Positions 15,214-24,881 are shown, counted from the stretch's first letter. The stretch: DNA of 56,656 bases from Paucimonas sp. (GCA_031253995.1 JAIRVG010000067.1:1-56656); one strand, 5' to 3'. Notes: generated by a model not told the origin, from the letters alone. Program-made: numbers and translations.

Positions 15214-17121
15214 ATGAGAAAACGCCGTTATCTGCGTCAATCGGCCGCGTGCCTGCTGGCTGTCGCCTGCTCCAGCGCCATGGCTGCTCCCTCGCCCTAC
15301 TCCACCATGATCGTCTTCGGCGACAGCCTCGCTGACGCCGGGCAGTTCCCCGACCCGACCAGGCCCGGCTCAAGCCAGCGCTACACCAACCGCAATGCGG
15401 ATGGCAGCTTCGCCCCGGTGTCCTCGATGATTCTCGGTGGTTACCTGGGCGTCCCCTCGGACCAGTTGAACGCCTCCACCTCGGCGGTGAATGCCGCGCT
15501 CGGAATCCCCGATGGCAACAACTGGGCGACCGGGGGCTACCGGACCGACCAGATCTTCGAATCCATCACCGGCGAGTCCCTGGTGGTGATCCCACCCGGC
15601 AATCCCGGGGCCGGCACCGTGCTGCGCCAGCGCCCGGGCTACCTGGCCGGCGGGCGCCTGGCCGATCCGAACGCGCTGTACTACCTCACCGGGGGCGGCA
15701 ACGATTTTCTCCAGGGACTGGTGACCTCGCCTGCCGCCGCCGCTACCTCGGCCACCCAGCTGGCCGCCAGCGCCCAGGCCCTGCAACAGGCCGGCGCGCG
15801 CTACATCATGGTCTGGCTGCTGCCGGACCTGGGCCTGACCCCGGCGCTCAACGGCAAACCGGGGGAAAGTGCAAGCTCTCTGCTGAGCGCCTACTTCAAT
15901 CAGGTCTTGGTCAGCCAACTGGCGCAGATCGATGCCGAAATCATCCCGCTGAACATTCCCCTGCTCTTCCAGGAAGCCGTCGCCTCACCGGCCCTGTTCG
16001 GCCTCACCGCTGACGCGAAGACTTTGCTGCAGACCTGCTACAGCGGCAACGGCTGCACCCAAAACCCGGTGTATGGCGCCAACGGCAGCAACCCCGACCC
16101 GAGCAAGCTGCTGTTCAACGACTCGGTGCACCCGACCATCGCCGGCCAGCGGATGATCGCCGACTACGGCTATTCCATCCTCTCCGCCCCTTGGGAACTG
16201 ACCCTGTTGCCGGAAATGGCCTACGGCACCCTGAACGCCCACCAAAGCGAACTGCGCAACCAGTGGCAGGCCAACTGGCAAGCCGTCGGGCAATGGCAGG
16301 CGATTGTCGCGGCCAGCGGCCAGAATCTGGATCTCGACAGCCAGAGCGGCTCGGCTAGCGCCGACGGCCACGGCTACAGCCTGACGGTGGGCGGCAGCTA
16401 TCGGCTCGACGAAAACTGGCGTGTCGGTATCGCCGGCGGCTTCTACCGGCAGAAGCTGGAAGCCGGCCCGCAGGACTCCGACTACCGCCTGAACAGCTAC
16501 CTCGCCACCGTCTTCGCCCAGTTCAACCACGGCCGCTGGTGGGCCGACGCCGCGCTGACTGGCGGCAAGCTGGACTACGACGACCTGCAGCGCACCTTCG
16601 CCCTCGGGCCGAACGACCGCAGCGAGAAAGGCGACACCGATGGCGACCTGGTCGCCGTGTCCGCGCGCGTTGGATTCGACCTGGCGCAACCGGGCAGCCC
16701 GTGGCATCTGTCGCCATTCGTCAGCGCCGATTACGCACGGATCAGGGTGGATGGCTACAGCGAGGAAGGCTCACGCGCCACCGCGCTGACCTTCGATGAC
16801 CAGACGCGTGATTCGCGGCGGTTGGGCCTGGGCCTGCAGGGGAAATTCCAGGTGACGCCGGCGACGCTGGCGTTCGGCGAGGTGGCCAAGGAGCACGAGT
16901 TCGAGGATGACCGGCAGGACCTGACCCTGCATCTCAACAGCCTGCCGGGGAATGAGTTCACCCTGACCGGATATACGCCGCATAGCAGCCTGACGCGGAT
17001 GAGTGTGGGGGTGAGCCATGAGTTGGCGCCGGGACTGGCATTGCGCGGGAGCTACAACCGGGTCACCAGTGACGAGCTGACCCAGCAGGGAGTCAATCTG
17101 GCCTTGAGCCTGGAGTTCTAA
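15214..17121 (+). CDS. estA: GDSL-type esterase autotransporter EstA
   Basis: An outer-membrane-anchored esterase; P. aeruginosa EstA acts on short-chain esters and affects rhamnolipid production and motility. The 635-residue protein has a signal peptide (about 1-25, ending AMAA). A GDSL passenger follows with S38 in FGDSLADAG, the oxyanion motif GGGNDFL, and D303/H306 in NDSVHP. A 12-strand autotransporter barrel occupies about residue 370 to the final Phe in LALSLEF. Length matches EstA (646 in P. aeruginosa). The start at 15214 has AAGGA at the right distance and leads straight into the signal peptide; the longer open frame before it runs through the trp leader. It lies between the two trp units, with no regulatory link seen. 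Confidence 0.92.
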   Translation: MRKRRYLRQSAACLLAVACSSAMAAPSPYSTMIVFGDSLADAGQFPDPTRPGSSQRYTNRNADGSFAPVSSMILGGYLGVPSDQLNASTSAVNAALGIPDGNNWATGGYRTDQIFESITGESLVVIPPGNPGAGTVLRQRPGYLAGGRLADPNALYYLTGGGNDFLQGLVTSPAAAATSATQLAASAQALQQAGARYIMVWLLPDLGLTPALNGKPGESASSLLSAYFNQVLVSQLAQIDAEIIPLNIPLLFQEAVASPALFGLTADAKTLLQTCYSGNGCTQNPVYGANGSNPDPSKLLFNDSVHPTIAGQRMIADYGYSILSAPWELTLLPEMAYGTLNAHQSELRNQWQANWQAVGQWQAIVAASGQNLDLDSQSGSASADGHGYSLTVGGSYRLDENWRVGIAGGFYRQKLEAGPQDSDYRLNSYLATVFAQFNHGRWWADAALTGGKLDYDDLQRTFALGPNDRSEKGDTDGDLVAVSARVGFDLAQPGSPWHLSPFVSADYARIRVDGYSEEGSRATALTFDDQTRDSRRLGLGLQGKFQVTPATLAFGEVAKEHEFEDDRQDLTLHLNSLPGNEFTLTGYTPHSSLTRMSVGVSHELAPGLALRGSYNRVTSDELTQQGVNLALSLEF

Positions 17122-17147
17122 GCTGAAGAGGCCATGTTGTTGCTGAT

Positions 17148-17242
17148 GGCCTCATCGCTGGCAAGCCAGCTCCCACAGGGTCAGCACAAGGTTCAAGAAC
17201 TGTGCAGTACCTGTGGGAGCTGGCTTGCCAGCGATTAGGGCC
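17148..17242. repeat. REPIN between estA and trpE
   Basis: REP arms at 17148-17179 and about 17210-17242 are inverted around a 30-nt spacer. The right arm has GATTAGGGCC in place of GATGAGGCC, a small decay. It fills the convergent gap and may act as terminator for both genes, since no U-tract hairpin is seen. Confidence 0.85.
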
Positions 17243-17247
17243 AACAC

Positions 17248-18729
17248 TTATTTCTGAGGGGTCTGCTCAGCCAGCGCCACCGCACGGAACATGGCCCGAC
17301 GCTTGTTGATGGTCTCTTCCCACTCCAGTGCCGGCACCGAGTCGGCGACGATGCCGCCCCCCGCCTGCACATGCAGCTCGCCATCCTTGATCACCGCGGT
17401 ACGAATGGCGATCGCGGTGTCCATGTTGCCGTTCCAGGCGAAGTAACCCACCGCGCCACCGTAGACCCCACGCTTGACCGGCTCCAACTCGTCGATGATC
17501 TCCATCGCGCGAATCTTCGGCGCGCCCGACAGGGTGCCCGCCGGCAGGATGGCACGCAGCGCGTCCATCGCGGTCAGGCCGCTCTTCAGCTGGCCGGTGA
17601 CGTTGGACACGATGTGCATCACGTTGGAATAACGCTCGATGACCATCTTCTCGGTGAGCTTCACCGAACCGACTTCCGAAACGCGCCCGGTGTCGTTGCG
17701 GCCCAGGTCGATGAGCATCAGGTGCTCGGCGATCTCTTTCTCGTCGGACAGCAGGTCTTCTTCCAGGGCCCGGTCGGCTTCCTCGGTTGCACCACGCGGC
17801 CGGGTACCGGCGATCGGCCTTACGGTGACCAGGTTGTCCTCGACCCGCACCAGCACTTCCGGCGAGCTGCCCACCACGTGGAAGTCGCCGAAGTTGAAGA
17901 AGTACATGTACGGCGTCGGGTTGAAGCAGCGCAGTGCGCGGTACAGGTCGATCGGCGCGGCGCCGAAGTCGATGGACATGCGCTGCGACGGCACCACCTG
18001 CATGCAGTCACCGGCGAGGATGTATTCCTTGATGGTGTCCACCGCGCGCTCGTAGTCCGCCTGGGTGAAACTGGAGCGGAAGGCCGGCTCGGCAGCCTGC
18101 GGGCCACTCAGGTCGAGGCCGCGACGCGGGGTGATCGGCTGGCGCAGTTGCTCCAGCAGTTCCTGCAGGCGCGCCTGGCCTTGTTCGTAGGCGTTCTCCT
18201 GCGAAGGATCGGCCAGGACGATGGCGTGCATCTTGCCGGCCAGGTTGTCGAACACCACCACGGCATCCGAGACCATCAGCAGGATGTCCGGCACGCCCAG
18301 CGGATCCGGGTTCGGGCACTTGCCCAGGCGCTTCTCGACATAACGCACGCAGTCGTAGCCGAAGTAACCCACCAGGCCACCGTTGAAGCGCGGCAGACCG
18401 GCGATGGTCGGCACCTTGTAGCGGTCCTTGAAGGTCTCGACGAAAGCCAGCGGATCCTCGACGTCATGGCGCTCGGTCTCGACGCCGTCGACGGTGACGC
18501 GCACCTGGTACTCGTGCACCCGCAGCACGGTGCGGCATGGCAGGCCGATGATCGAGTAACGCCCCCACTTCTCGCCGCCCTGCACCGATTCGAGCAGGTA
18601 GGAGTTGGGCTGGTCGGCCAGTTTCAGGTAGATCGACAGCGGCGTGTCGAAGTCGGCCAGGGTTTCGCAGGCCAGGGGAATGCGGTTGTAGCCTTCAGCG
18701 GCCAGGCGCAGGAATTCTTCGCGGGTCAT
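17248..18729 (-). CDS. trpE: Anthranilate synthase component I
   Basis: Converts chorismate to anthranilate with TrpG, the committed and feedback-inhibited step. The 493-residue protein has the N-terminal regulatory part with LLESVQGGEKWGRYS (Trp-binding LLES motif) and a C-terminal chorismate-binding domain including PFMYF-like PTPYMYFF, GTRPRG, DEKEIAEHLMLIDLGRND and GTLSGAPKIRAME. The start at MTREEF is chosen because GAGG precedes it; an in-frame ATG 24 bp upstream has no site. It is preceded by a trp leader peptide and terminator, and follows gph and rpe on the same strand. Confidence 0.97.
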   Translation of the reverse strand: MTREEFLRLAAEGYNRIPLACETLADFDTPLSIYLKLADQPNSYLLESVQGGEKWGRYSIIGLPCRTVLRVHEYQVRVTVDGVETERHDVEDPLAFVETFKDRYKVPTIAGLPRFNGGLVGYFGYDCVRYVEKRLGKCPNPDPLGVPDILLMVSDAVVVFDNLAGKMHAIVLADPSQENAYEQGQARLQELLEQLRQPITPRRGLDLSGPQAAEPAFRSSFTQADYERAVDTIKEYILAGDCMQVVPSQRMSIDFGAAPIDLYRALRCFNPTPYMYFFNFGDFHVVGSSPEVLVRVEDNLVTVRPIAGTRPRGATEEADRALEEDLLSDEKEIAEHLMLIDLGRNDTGRVSEVGSVKLTEKMVIERYSNVMHIVSNVTGQLKSGLTAMDALRAILPAGTLSGAPKIRAMEIIDELEPVKRGVYGGAVGYFAWNGNMDTAIAIRTAVIKDGELHVQAGGGIVADSVPALEWEETINKRRAMFRAVALAEQTPQK

Positions 18730-18751
18730 GATTGCCTCGTGGTGGTTGGGC

Positions 18752-18791
18752 AAGAAAAGACAAATGGCAAACGTGCCGGATCGGAGCCGGC
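18752..18791 (-). terminator. trpE attenuator terminator
   Basis: On the minus strand GCCGG-CTCCGAT-CCGGC (18775-18791) is followed by a T-rich tail ACGTTTGCC...TTTTC. The stem is short and the tail interrupted, so it is weaker than the trpGDC one, but it lies 10 bp after the leader stop codon as expected for an attenuator. Confidence 0.65.
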
Positions 18792-18801
18792 GGGGAGGAA
18801 G

Positions 18802-18846
18802 TCAGGCGCGCCAACGCCAACGGGCCAGGGCCTTGATGACTTTCAT
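18802..18846 (-). CDS. trpL: trp leader peptide of trpE
   Basis: A 14-codon ORF encoding MKVIKALARWRWRA, then TGA, with two Trp codons. Over the 3' two thirds its DNA is identical to the trpGDC leader except for a 4-bp block. It lies between the gph stop and trpE, so trpE can be regulated apart from gph and rpe. Confidence 0.88.
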   Translation of the reverse strand: MKVIKALARWRWRA

Positions 18847-18877
18847 CCAGAGTTTGCCAGGTGCTACCACGATGGAA

Positions 18878-18907
18878 TCTCTACCGGGTGGGGGTGGAAG
18901 GGCTCAA
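18878..18907 (-). promoter_or_regulatory. Candidate trpE leader promoter
   Basis: TTGAGC (18902-18907) and TAGAGA (18878-18883) on the minus strand are spaced by 18 bp, just after the gph stop and 31 bp before the leader peptide. Both hexamers are only partial matches. Confidence 0.35.
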
Positions 18908-18909
18908 CG

Positions 18910-19617
18910 TTAGCTCAGTGGCTGCACCGAAGCAACCGGGAGCAAGGCGCGCAGGTCGTCGATCACCAGCGCCGGGGATTCCTCGCTGATCGGCCGGCCA
19001 TGGTTGTAGCCGTAGGTCAGGCCGACGCACTTCACACCCGCGGCCTTCGCCGCCTGCACGTCGGTGCGCGAGTCGCCGACGAACAGCGCTTCGTCCGGCT
19101 GCACACCAGCCATCTGCATCACATGCAGCAGCGCGGCCGGGTCGGGCTTTTTCTGCGGCAGGGTGTCGCCACCGATGATCCAGCGGAAATACGGGCCGAT
19201 CTGCATCTGGTCCAGCAGCGGACCGACGAAGCGCTCCGGCTTGTTGGTGATCAGGGCCATTTCCACGTCCTGCTCCTGCAGCCAGCGCAAGGTGTCGCGC
19301 ACGCCGGGGTAGATCACGGTCAGGTCGTGGCTTTCGGCATAGGCGCGCATGAAAATGTCCAGGCCGTGCTCGGCTTCCCGGTCGTCCACTGCCGAATGCT
19401 CGATGCCACCGGCCAGGGCCCGGCGCACCAGCACCGGGGCCCCGTTGCCGACCCACTGGCGCACTGCGGCGACACCAGCGGGTGGGCGATCCATTTCGAG
19501 CAGCATGCGATCCACCGCCGCCGCCAGGTCCGGGACCGAATCGATCAGGGTGCCGTCCAGGTCGAACATCACCAACCGGGGCAGGCGCTGCGGGAACAGC
19601 TGCTCGAAGCCACTCAT
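18910..19617 (-). CDS. gph: Phosphoglycolate phosphatase (HAD superfamily)
   Basis: Dephosphorylates 2-phosphoglycolate formed during DNA repair or photorespiration-like reactions. The 235-residue HAD hydrolase has motif I FDLDGTLIDS with nucleophile D19 and acid D21, motif II ALITNKPE, and motifs III/IV with KKPDPAALL and FVGDSRTD. Its start overlaps the rpe stop by 4 bp, and it precedes trpE, the order rpe-gph-trpE common in proteobacteria. MupP, the MurNAc-6P phosphatase of the recycling route, is a related HAD protein; the rpe/trpE context favours Gph. Confidence 0.88.
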   Translation of the reverse strand: MSGFEQLFPQRLPRLVMFDLDGTLIDSVPDLAAAVDRMLLEMDRPPAGVAAVRQWVGNGAPVLVRRALAGGIEHSAVDDREAEHGLDIFMRAYAESHDLTVIYPGVRDTLRWLQEQDVEMALITNKPERFVGPLLDQMQIGPYFRWIIGGDTLPQKKPDPAALLHVMQMAGVQPDEALFVGDSRTDVQAAKAAGVKCVGLTYGYNHGRPISEESPALVIDDLRALLPVASVQPLS

Positions 19618-20288
19618 GGGCGGGCCAGGGCCAGTTCGGCGCGCATCTGGTCGATGACGGCCTTGTAGTCCGGGGCGTTGAAGATCGCCGAGCCGGCGAC
19701 GAAGGTGTCGGCGCCTGCCGCGGCGATCTCGCGGATGTTGTTGACGTTGACGCCACCGTCGATTTCCAGGCGGATATCACGGCCGCTGGCGTCGATCAGG
19801 GCGCGGGCTTCGCGCAGCTTGTCGAGGGTGCCGGGGATGAACTTCTGCCCGCCGAAGCCGGGGTTGACGCTCATCAGCAGGACCATGTCGACCTTGTCCA
19901 TCACGTACTTCAGCGCGTCCAGGCTGGTGGCCGGGTTGAACACCAAGCCGGCCTTGCAGCCGCCGTCGCGGATCAGTTGCAGGGAGCGGTCGATGTGCTG
20001 CGAGGCTTCCGGGTGGAAGGTGATGTAGGTGGCGCCGGCCTCGATGAAGTCGCCGATGATGCGGTCGACCGGGCTGACCATCAGGTGCACGTCGATCGGC
20101 GCGGTGACGCCGTACTTGCGCAGGGCCGAGCAGACCATCGGGCCGATGGTCAGGTTGGGCACGTAGTGGTTGTCCATCACATCGAAGTGGACGATGTCGG
20201 CGCCGGCGGCCAGGACAGCATCGACGTCCGGACCCAGGCGGGCGAAGTCGGCGGAAAGGATCGAGGGGGCAATAGCGAAGGGCTGCAT
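19614..20288 (-). CDS. rpe: Ribulose-phosphate 3-epimerase
   Basis: Interconverts ribulose-5-phosphate and xylulose-5-phosphate in the pentose phosphate pathway. The 224-residue TIM barrel begins MQPFAIAPSILSADFARLG and has HFDVMDNHYVPN, HLMV, MSVNPGFGGQ and EIDGGVN, all family signatures. The start at 20288 is chosen because the protein is complete from there and a GGTGCG site precedes it. A longer frame would extend into the REP repeat at 20355. It is coupled to gph by a 4-bp overlap. Confidence 0.96.
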   Translation of the reverse strand: MQPFAIAPSILSADFARLGPDVDAVLAAGADIVHFDVMDNHYVPNLTIGPMVCSALRKYGVTAPIDVHLMVSPVDRIIGDFIEAGATYITFHPEASQHIDRSLQLIRDGGCKAGLVFNPATSLDALKYVMDKVDMVLLMSVNPGFGGQKFIPGTLDKLREARALIDASGRDIRLEIDGGVNVNNIREIAAAGADTFVAGSAIFNAPDYKAVIDQMRAELALARP

Positions 20289-20354
20289 GGCGCACCTTTG
20301 GGCAAATTCACGGTGGCGCGCATTGTACATCAGGGATCGCAAGAGCGGCGCGAA

Positions 20355-20388
20355 CCCTGTGGGAGCTGGCTTGCCAGCTCCCACAGGG
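20355..20388. repeat. Collapsed REP palindrome
   Basis: A perfect 16+16 bp inverted repeat with only 2 nt between the arms (CCCTGTGGGAGCTGGC / GCCAGCTCCCACAGGG). It consists of REP sequence without the usual GCGATGAGG ends and spacer. It lies between agtD and the rpe operon. Confidence 0.85.
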
Positions 20389-20399
20389 GCCAGTCAAGC

Positions 20400-21227
20400 T
20401 CAGGAAGGCTGCTGGGTCCTCAGCTTCTCGCTGCGCCCGCGCAGCCACTCCAGGGTCAGCAGCAGGATCACCGAGAAGGCGATCAGCAGCGTGGCCGCGG
20501 CTGCGATGGTCGGGCTCAGGTTCTCGCGGATGCCGCTGAACATCTGCCGTGGCAGGGTCGCCTGCTCGGGACCGGCCAGGAACAGGGTCACCACCACCTC
20601 GTCGAACGAGGTGGCGAAGGCGAACAGCGCCCCCGAGATCACCCCCGGCGCGATCAGCGGCAGGGTCACCCGGCGGAAGGTGGTGATCGGCGAAGCGCCC
20701 AGGCTGGCCGCGGCACGCACCAGGTTGTGGTTGAAGCCCTGCAGGGTCGCCGACACGGTGATGATGACGAACGGCACGCCCAGCACCGCATGCACCAGGA
20801 TCAGCGAGAGGAAGCTGTTGCCCAGACCCAGCGGGGCGAAGAACAGGTAGCTGGCGACACCGATGATCACCACCGGCACCACCATCGGCGAAATCACCAG
20901 GGCCATGATCAGCGACTTGCCGGGGAAGTCCCCGCGGGTCAGGCCGATCGAGGCCAGGGTGCCGAAGACCATGGCCAGCACCGTGGCCGCCGGGGCGACG
21001 ATGATGCTGTTCTTCAGGGCGCGCATCCATTCATCGGAGGCGAAGAAGTTGTGGTACCACTGCAACGAGAAGCCCTGCAGCGGATAGACCAGGAAGCTGC
21101 CGCTGTTGAACGACAGCGGGATGATCACCAGCACCGGCAACACCAGGAACAGCAGGATCAGCCCGCAAAGAATGCGCAAGCTGTAGAACCACACCCGTTC
21201 GACGGGCGACATGTACGGACTCAGCAT
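20400..21227 (-). CDS. agtD: ABC transporter permease (AgtD-like, PotC family)
   Basis: Second inner-membrane subunit of a polyamine/opine-type importer. The 275-residue protein has six predicted helices and the permease EAA loop RAAASLGASPITTFRRVTLP, where the ATPase docks. The ATG at 21227 has GAGGAG at 6 bp. It is the last gene of a four-gene unit whose order ATPase, binding protein, permease, permease, and the adjoining two-component genes, match agtABCD-agtRS of P. aeruginosa, described for 5-aminovalerate and GABA uptake. The substrate is inferred from this synteny. Confidence 0.85.
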   Translation of the reverse strand: MLSPYMSPVERVWFYSLRILCGLILLFLVLPVLVIIPLSFNSGSFLVYPLQGFSLQWYHNFFASDEWMRALKNSIIVAPAATVLAMVFGTLASIGLTRGDFPGKSLIMALVISPMVVPVVIIGVASYLFFAPLGLGNSFLSLILVHAVLGVPFVIITVSATLQGFNHNLVRAAASLGASPITTFRRVTLPLIAPGVISGALFAFATSFDEVVVTLFLAGPEQATLPRQMFSGIRENLSPTIAAAATLLIAFSVILLLTLEWLRGRSEKLRTQQPS

Positions 21228-21237
21228 GATTCGCTCC

Positions 21238-22485
21238 TCAGCTCAGGCGCAGGCGGCTGGAACCCACCAGCCAGCTATAGATCAGGTACAGCAGCACGGT
21301 GGCCAGCAGCAGCAGGCCGCCCAGCGCGGTCGCCATGCCCCAGTTGATGCTGGTGTTGGTGTAGAAGGCCACGAAGTAGCTGACCATCTGGTCGTTCGGG
21401 CTGCCCAGCAGGGCCGGGGTGATGTAGTAACCGATGGCCATGATGAACACCAGCAGGCATCCGGCACCCACGCCGGCGTAGGTCTGCGGGAAGTACACGC
21501 GCCAGAAGCTGGCGAACGGATGGCAGCCGAGGGAAATCGCGGCGCGCATATAGGTCGGCGAGATGCCCTTCATCACGCTGTAGATCGGCAGGATCATGAA
21601 CGGCAGCAGGATGTGCACCATGGAGATGTAAACCCCGGTGCGGTTGAACACCAGTTCCAGCGGCTGGTCGATGATGCCGATGGCCATCAGCGCGCTGTTG
21701 ATCAGGCCACCGGATTGCAGCAGCACGATCCACGCCGCCACCCGCACCAGGATCGAGGTCCAGAACGGCAGCAGCACGAGAATCATCAGCAGGTTGCTCT
21801 GCCGGGTCGGCAGGTTGGCCAGCAGGTACGCCAAGGGGTAGGCCAGCACCAGGCAGATGGCGGTGATGACGAAGCCCATCCACAGGGTACGGGTGAAGAT
21901 GTCCAGGTAGATCGATTGGTCCGGGGTGGCCGGGGCCAGCTCGCCGAGGTCGTCGATGCGGTGGTCCAGGGCCGCCAGCAGGTAGAACGGGGTCACGCTG
22001 CTGGTATTGCGGCGGATCGCCTGCCAGTAGGCGGGATCGCCCCAGCGCTCGTCGAGTTCCTGCAGCGCTTCCTTATAAGAGGCTGGCTCGGTCTTGAATG
22101 GCAAGGCCCGGGCGGTTTTCGCCAGCAGGCTGCGGTAGCCGGCCAGTTCCATGTTGAGACGCTTGGACAGGTCGCCCAGGGTCTGGTTCTTGCGTGATTC
22201 GGCGAGGTCTTCGCTCAGCGCCTTGTACACCGGTTCGCCCGGCAGGCTCTTGCCATCCCACTCGGCCACGGCGACCACGGTACGCGGCAGGCCGCCCACC
22301 ACTTCGGGGTTGCCGACGCTCTTGTACAGCAGCGCGGCGATCGGTACGAGAAACACCAGCAGCAGGAACAGCGCCAGCGGCGCGATCAACGCCTGCGCCT
22401 TGAAGCGGTTGACCCGCTCGGCGCGCGCCAGGCGCTGCTTGAGGGTGAGACCCGAGCCTTCTTTGATGGGCACTGCGATGGCCAT
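21238..22485 (-). CDS. agtC: ABC transporter permease with large periplasmic insertion (AgtC-like)
   Basis: First permease of the importer. The 415-residue protein is long for a PotB-type permease (usually near 290). The extra length lies between helix 1 (about 31-55) and helix 2 (from about 199), a soluble and charged segment of some 140 residues that should face the periplasm. The rest has five more helices with the EAA-loop region RAAISLGCHPFASFWRVYFP. It ends 10 bp before agtD. The insertion may contact the binding protein, which is inference. Confidence 0.85.
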   Translation of the reverse strand: MAIAVPIKEGSGLTLKQRLARAERVNRFKAQALIAPLALFLLLVFLVPIAALLYKSVGNPEVVGGLPRTVVAVAEWDGKSLPGEPVYKALSEDLAESRKNQTLGDLSKRLNMELAGYRSLLAKTARALPFKTEPASYKEALQELDERWGDPAYWQAIRRNTSSVTPFYLLAALDHRIDDLGELAPATPDQSIYLDIFTRTLWMGFVITAICLVLAYPLAYLLANLPTRQSNLLMILVLLPFWTSILVRVAAWIVLLQSGGLINSALMAIGIIDQPLELVFNRTGVYISMVHILLPFMILPIYSVMKGISPTYMRAAISLGCHPFASFWRVYFPQTYAGVGAGCLLVFIMAIGYYITPALLGSPNDQMVSYFVAFYTNTSINWGMATALGGLLLLATVLLYLIYSWLVGSSRLRLS

Positions 22486-22551
22486 AGCGAACTCCGGAAA
22501 TCTTGGAAAACGGGGAGCGCCGGCGACGGGCCGACGCTCCGGTGGGGCGTC

Positions 22552-23586
22552 TTACTTGGCGGCCCAGGCGTTGAAGCGCTGTTCCAGCTGCTCGCTGTTG
22601 TCGGCCCAGAACGCTACGTCGATCTGCACCTGGTTGGCGATGTTTTCCGGGGTGGTCGGCATGTCCTTCTTGACCTCGTCGGACAGCAGGGCGACCGCCT
22701 TGGAGTTGGCCGGACCGTAGGCGATGTTTTCCGAGTAGATTTTCTGCTGCTCAGGCTGCACGGAGTAGGCGATGAACTTCTTCGCCTCCTCGGCGTTCTT
22801 CGCGCCCTTCGGAATGGCCCAGGCGTCAAAGTCGTAGATGCCGCCGTTCCACACCACCTTCAGGTTGCTTTCCTTCTGCACCGCGGCGATCCGGCCGTTG
22901 TAGGCCGAGCTCATGACCACGTCGCCGGAAGCGAGATACTGCGGCGGCTGGGCGCCGGCTTCCCACCACTGGATGCTCGGCTTCAGCTCGTCGAGTTTCT
23001 TGAAGGCGCGATCCTGGCCTTCCTTGGTGCCGAGAACCTTGTACACGTCCTTCGGCGCCACGCCGTCGGCCATCAGGGCGAATTCCAGGGTGTACTTGGC
23101 GCCCTTGCGCAGGCCGCGCTTGCCCGGGAAGTTCTTGGTGTCCCAGAAGTCCTTCCAGCTGGTCGGTGCGGTCTTCAGCTTGTCGGCGTTGTAGGCCATG
23201 ACCGTGGACCAGACGAAGAAGCCCACGCCGCACGGCTGGATGGCACCCGGCACGTAGTCGGACTCGTTGCCGAACAGGGCCGGATCCAGCTCTTCGAACA
23301 TGCCTTCGTCGCAACCGCGAGCCAGCTCCGGCGACTCGACTTCCACCAGGTTCCAGGACACGCTCTTGGTGTCGACCATGGCCTTCACCTTGGCCATCTC
23401 GCCGTTGTACTCACCCGCGACGATCTTGCCCTTGCCCGCCTTTTCCCAAGGCTCGTAGAACGCCTTGACCTGCGCCGCCTTGTTGGCGCCGCCGAAGGAA
23501 ATCACGGTGAGATCGCTTGCCGCCAGAGCGTGGGTCGCGGTGCACAGACCCAGTGCCAGAGCGGTCAACTTCAAGTGTTTGAGCAT
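22552..23586 (-). CDS. agtB: Periplasmic substrate-binding protein (AgtB-like)
   Basis: Captures the substrate in the periplasm for the AgtACD importer. The 344-residue protein has a signal peptide ending about ALAA (residue 22) and the PotD/IdiA-type fold, with SFGGANKAAQVKAFYEPWEK near the N-terminus. The ATG at 23586 is chosen over a GTG five codons earlier, because that GTG forms part of the GTGGAGAG ribosome site. It lies between the ATPase gene (40 bp) and the permeases (66 bp). Confidence 0.87.
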   Translation of the reverse strand: MLKHLKLTALALGLCTATHALAASDLTVISFGGANKAAQVKAFYEPWEKAGKGKIVAGEYNGEMAKVKAMVDTKSVSWNLVEVESPELARGCDEGMFEELDPALFGNESDYVPGAIQPCGVGFFVWSTVMAYNADKLKTAPTSWKDFWDTKNFPGKRGLRKGAKYTLEFALMADGVAPKDVYKVLGTKEGQDRAFKKLDELKPSIQWWEAGAQPPQYLASGDVVMSSAYNGRIAAVQKESNLKVVWNGGIYDFDAWAIPKGAKNAEEAKKFIAYSVQPEQQKIYSENIAYGPANSKAVALLSDEVKKDMPTTPENIANQVQIDVAFWADNSEQLEQRFNAWAAK

Positions 23587-23626
23587 TCTTATTCTCTCCA
23601 CAGTGCAGGGTGTTGGTTAGCAAACC

Positions 23627-24751
<1,125 letters not shown>

Positions 24752-24787
24752 ACCCGCACCTTTTTGTTGGATGACTGCTGTGATCCA

Positions 24788-24816
24788 AATGTAGGGAAGC
24801 GCGGGGGCGGCGAAAA
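24788..24816 (-). promoter_or_regulatory. Candidate agtABCD promoter
   Basis: TTTTCG (24811-24816) and TACATT (24788-24793) are spaced by 17 bp on the minus strand. The weak -35 would fit activator dependence. A half-site TGTAGGG (24790-24796) overlaps the -10. No sigma-54 motif was seen. Confidence 0.35.
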
Positions 24817-24857
24817 TCGGCGGTGCTGAGAGATTGATATCAGCCGGGTGGAAGGGG

Positions 24858-24881
24858 CTTTGTAGGGATTGCCCTACAAAG
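24858..24881. promoter_or_regulatory. Perfect palindrome, probable AgtR operator
   Basis: CTTTGTAGGG (24858-24867) and CCCTACAAAG (24872-24881) are perfect 10-bp complements with a 4-bp centre. This is the size and symmetry expected for a NarL/LuxR-type response regulator dimer. It lies upstream of agtA, next to the genes for such a regulator. No U-tract follows, so it is unlikely to be a terminator. Confidence 0.6.

Noticed and set aside
17371..19668. 765-codon plus-strand frame opposite trpE and gph
   Set aside because: Antisense to certain genes and to the trpE leader; His/Arg-rich composition typical of shadow frames.
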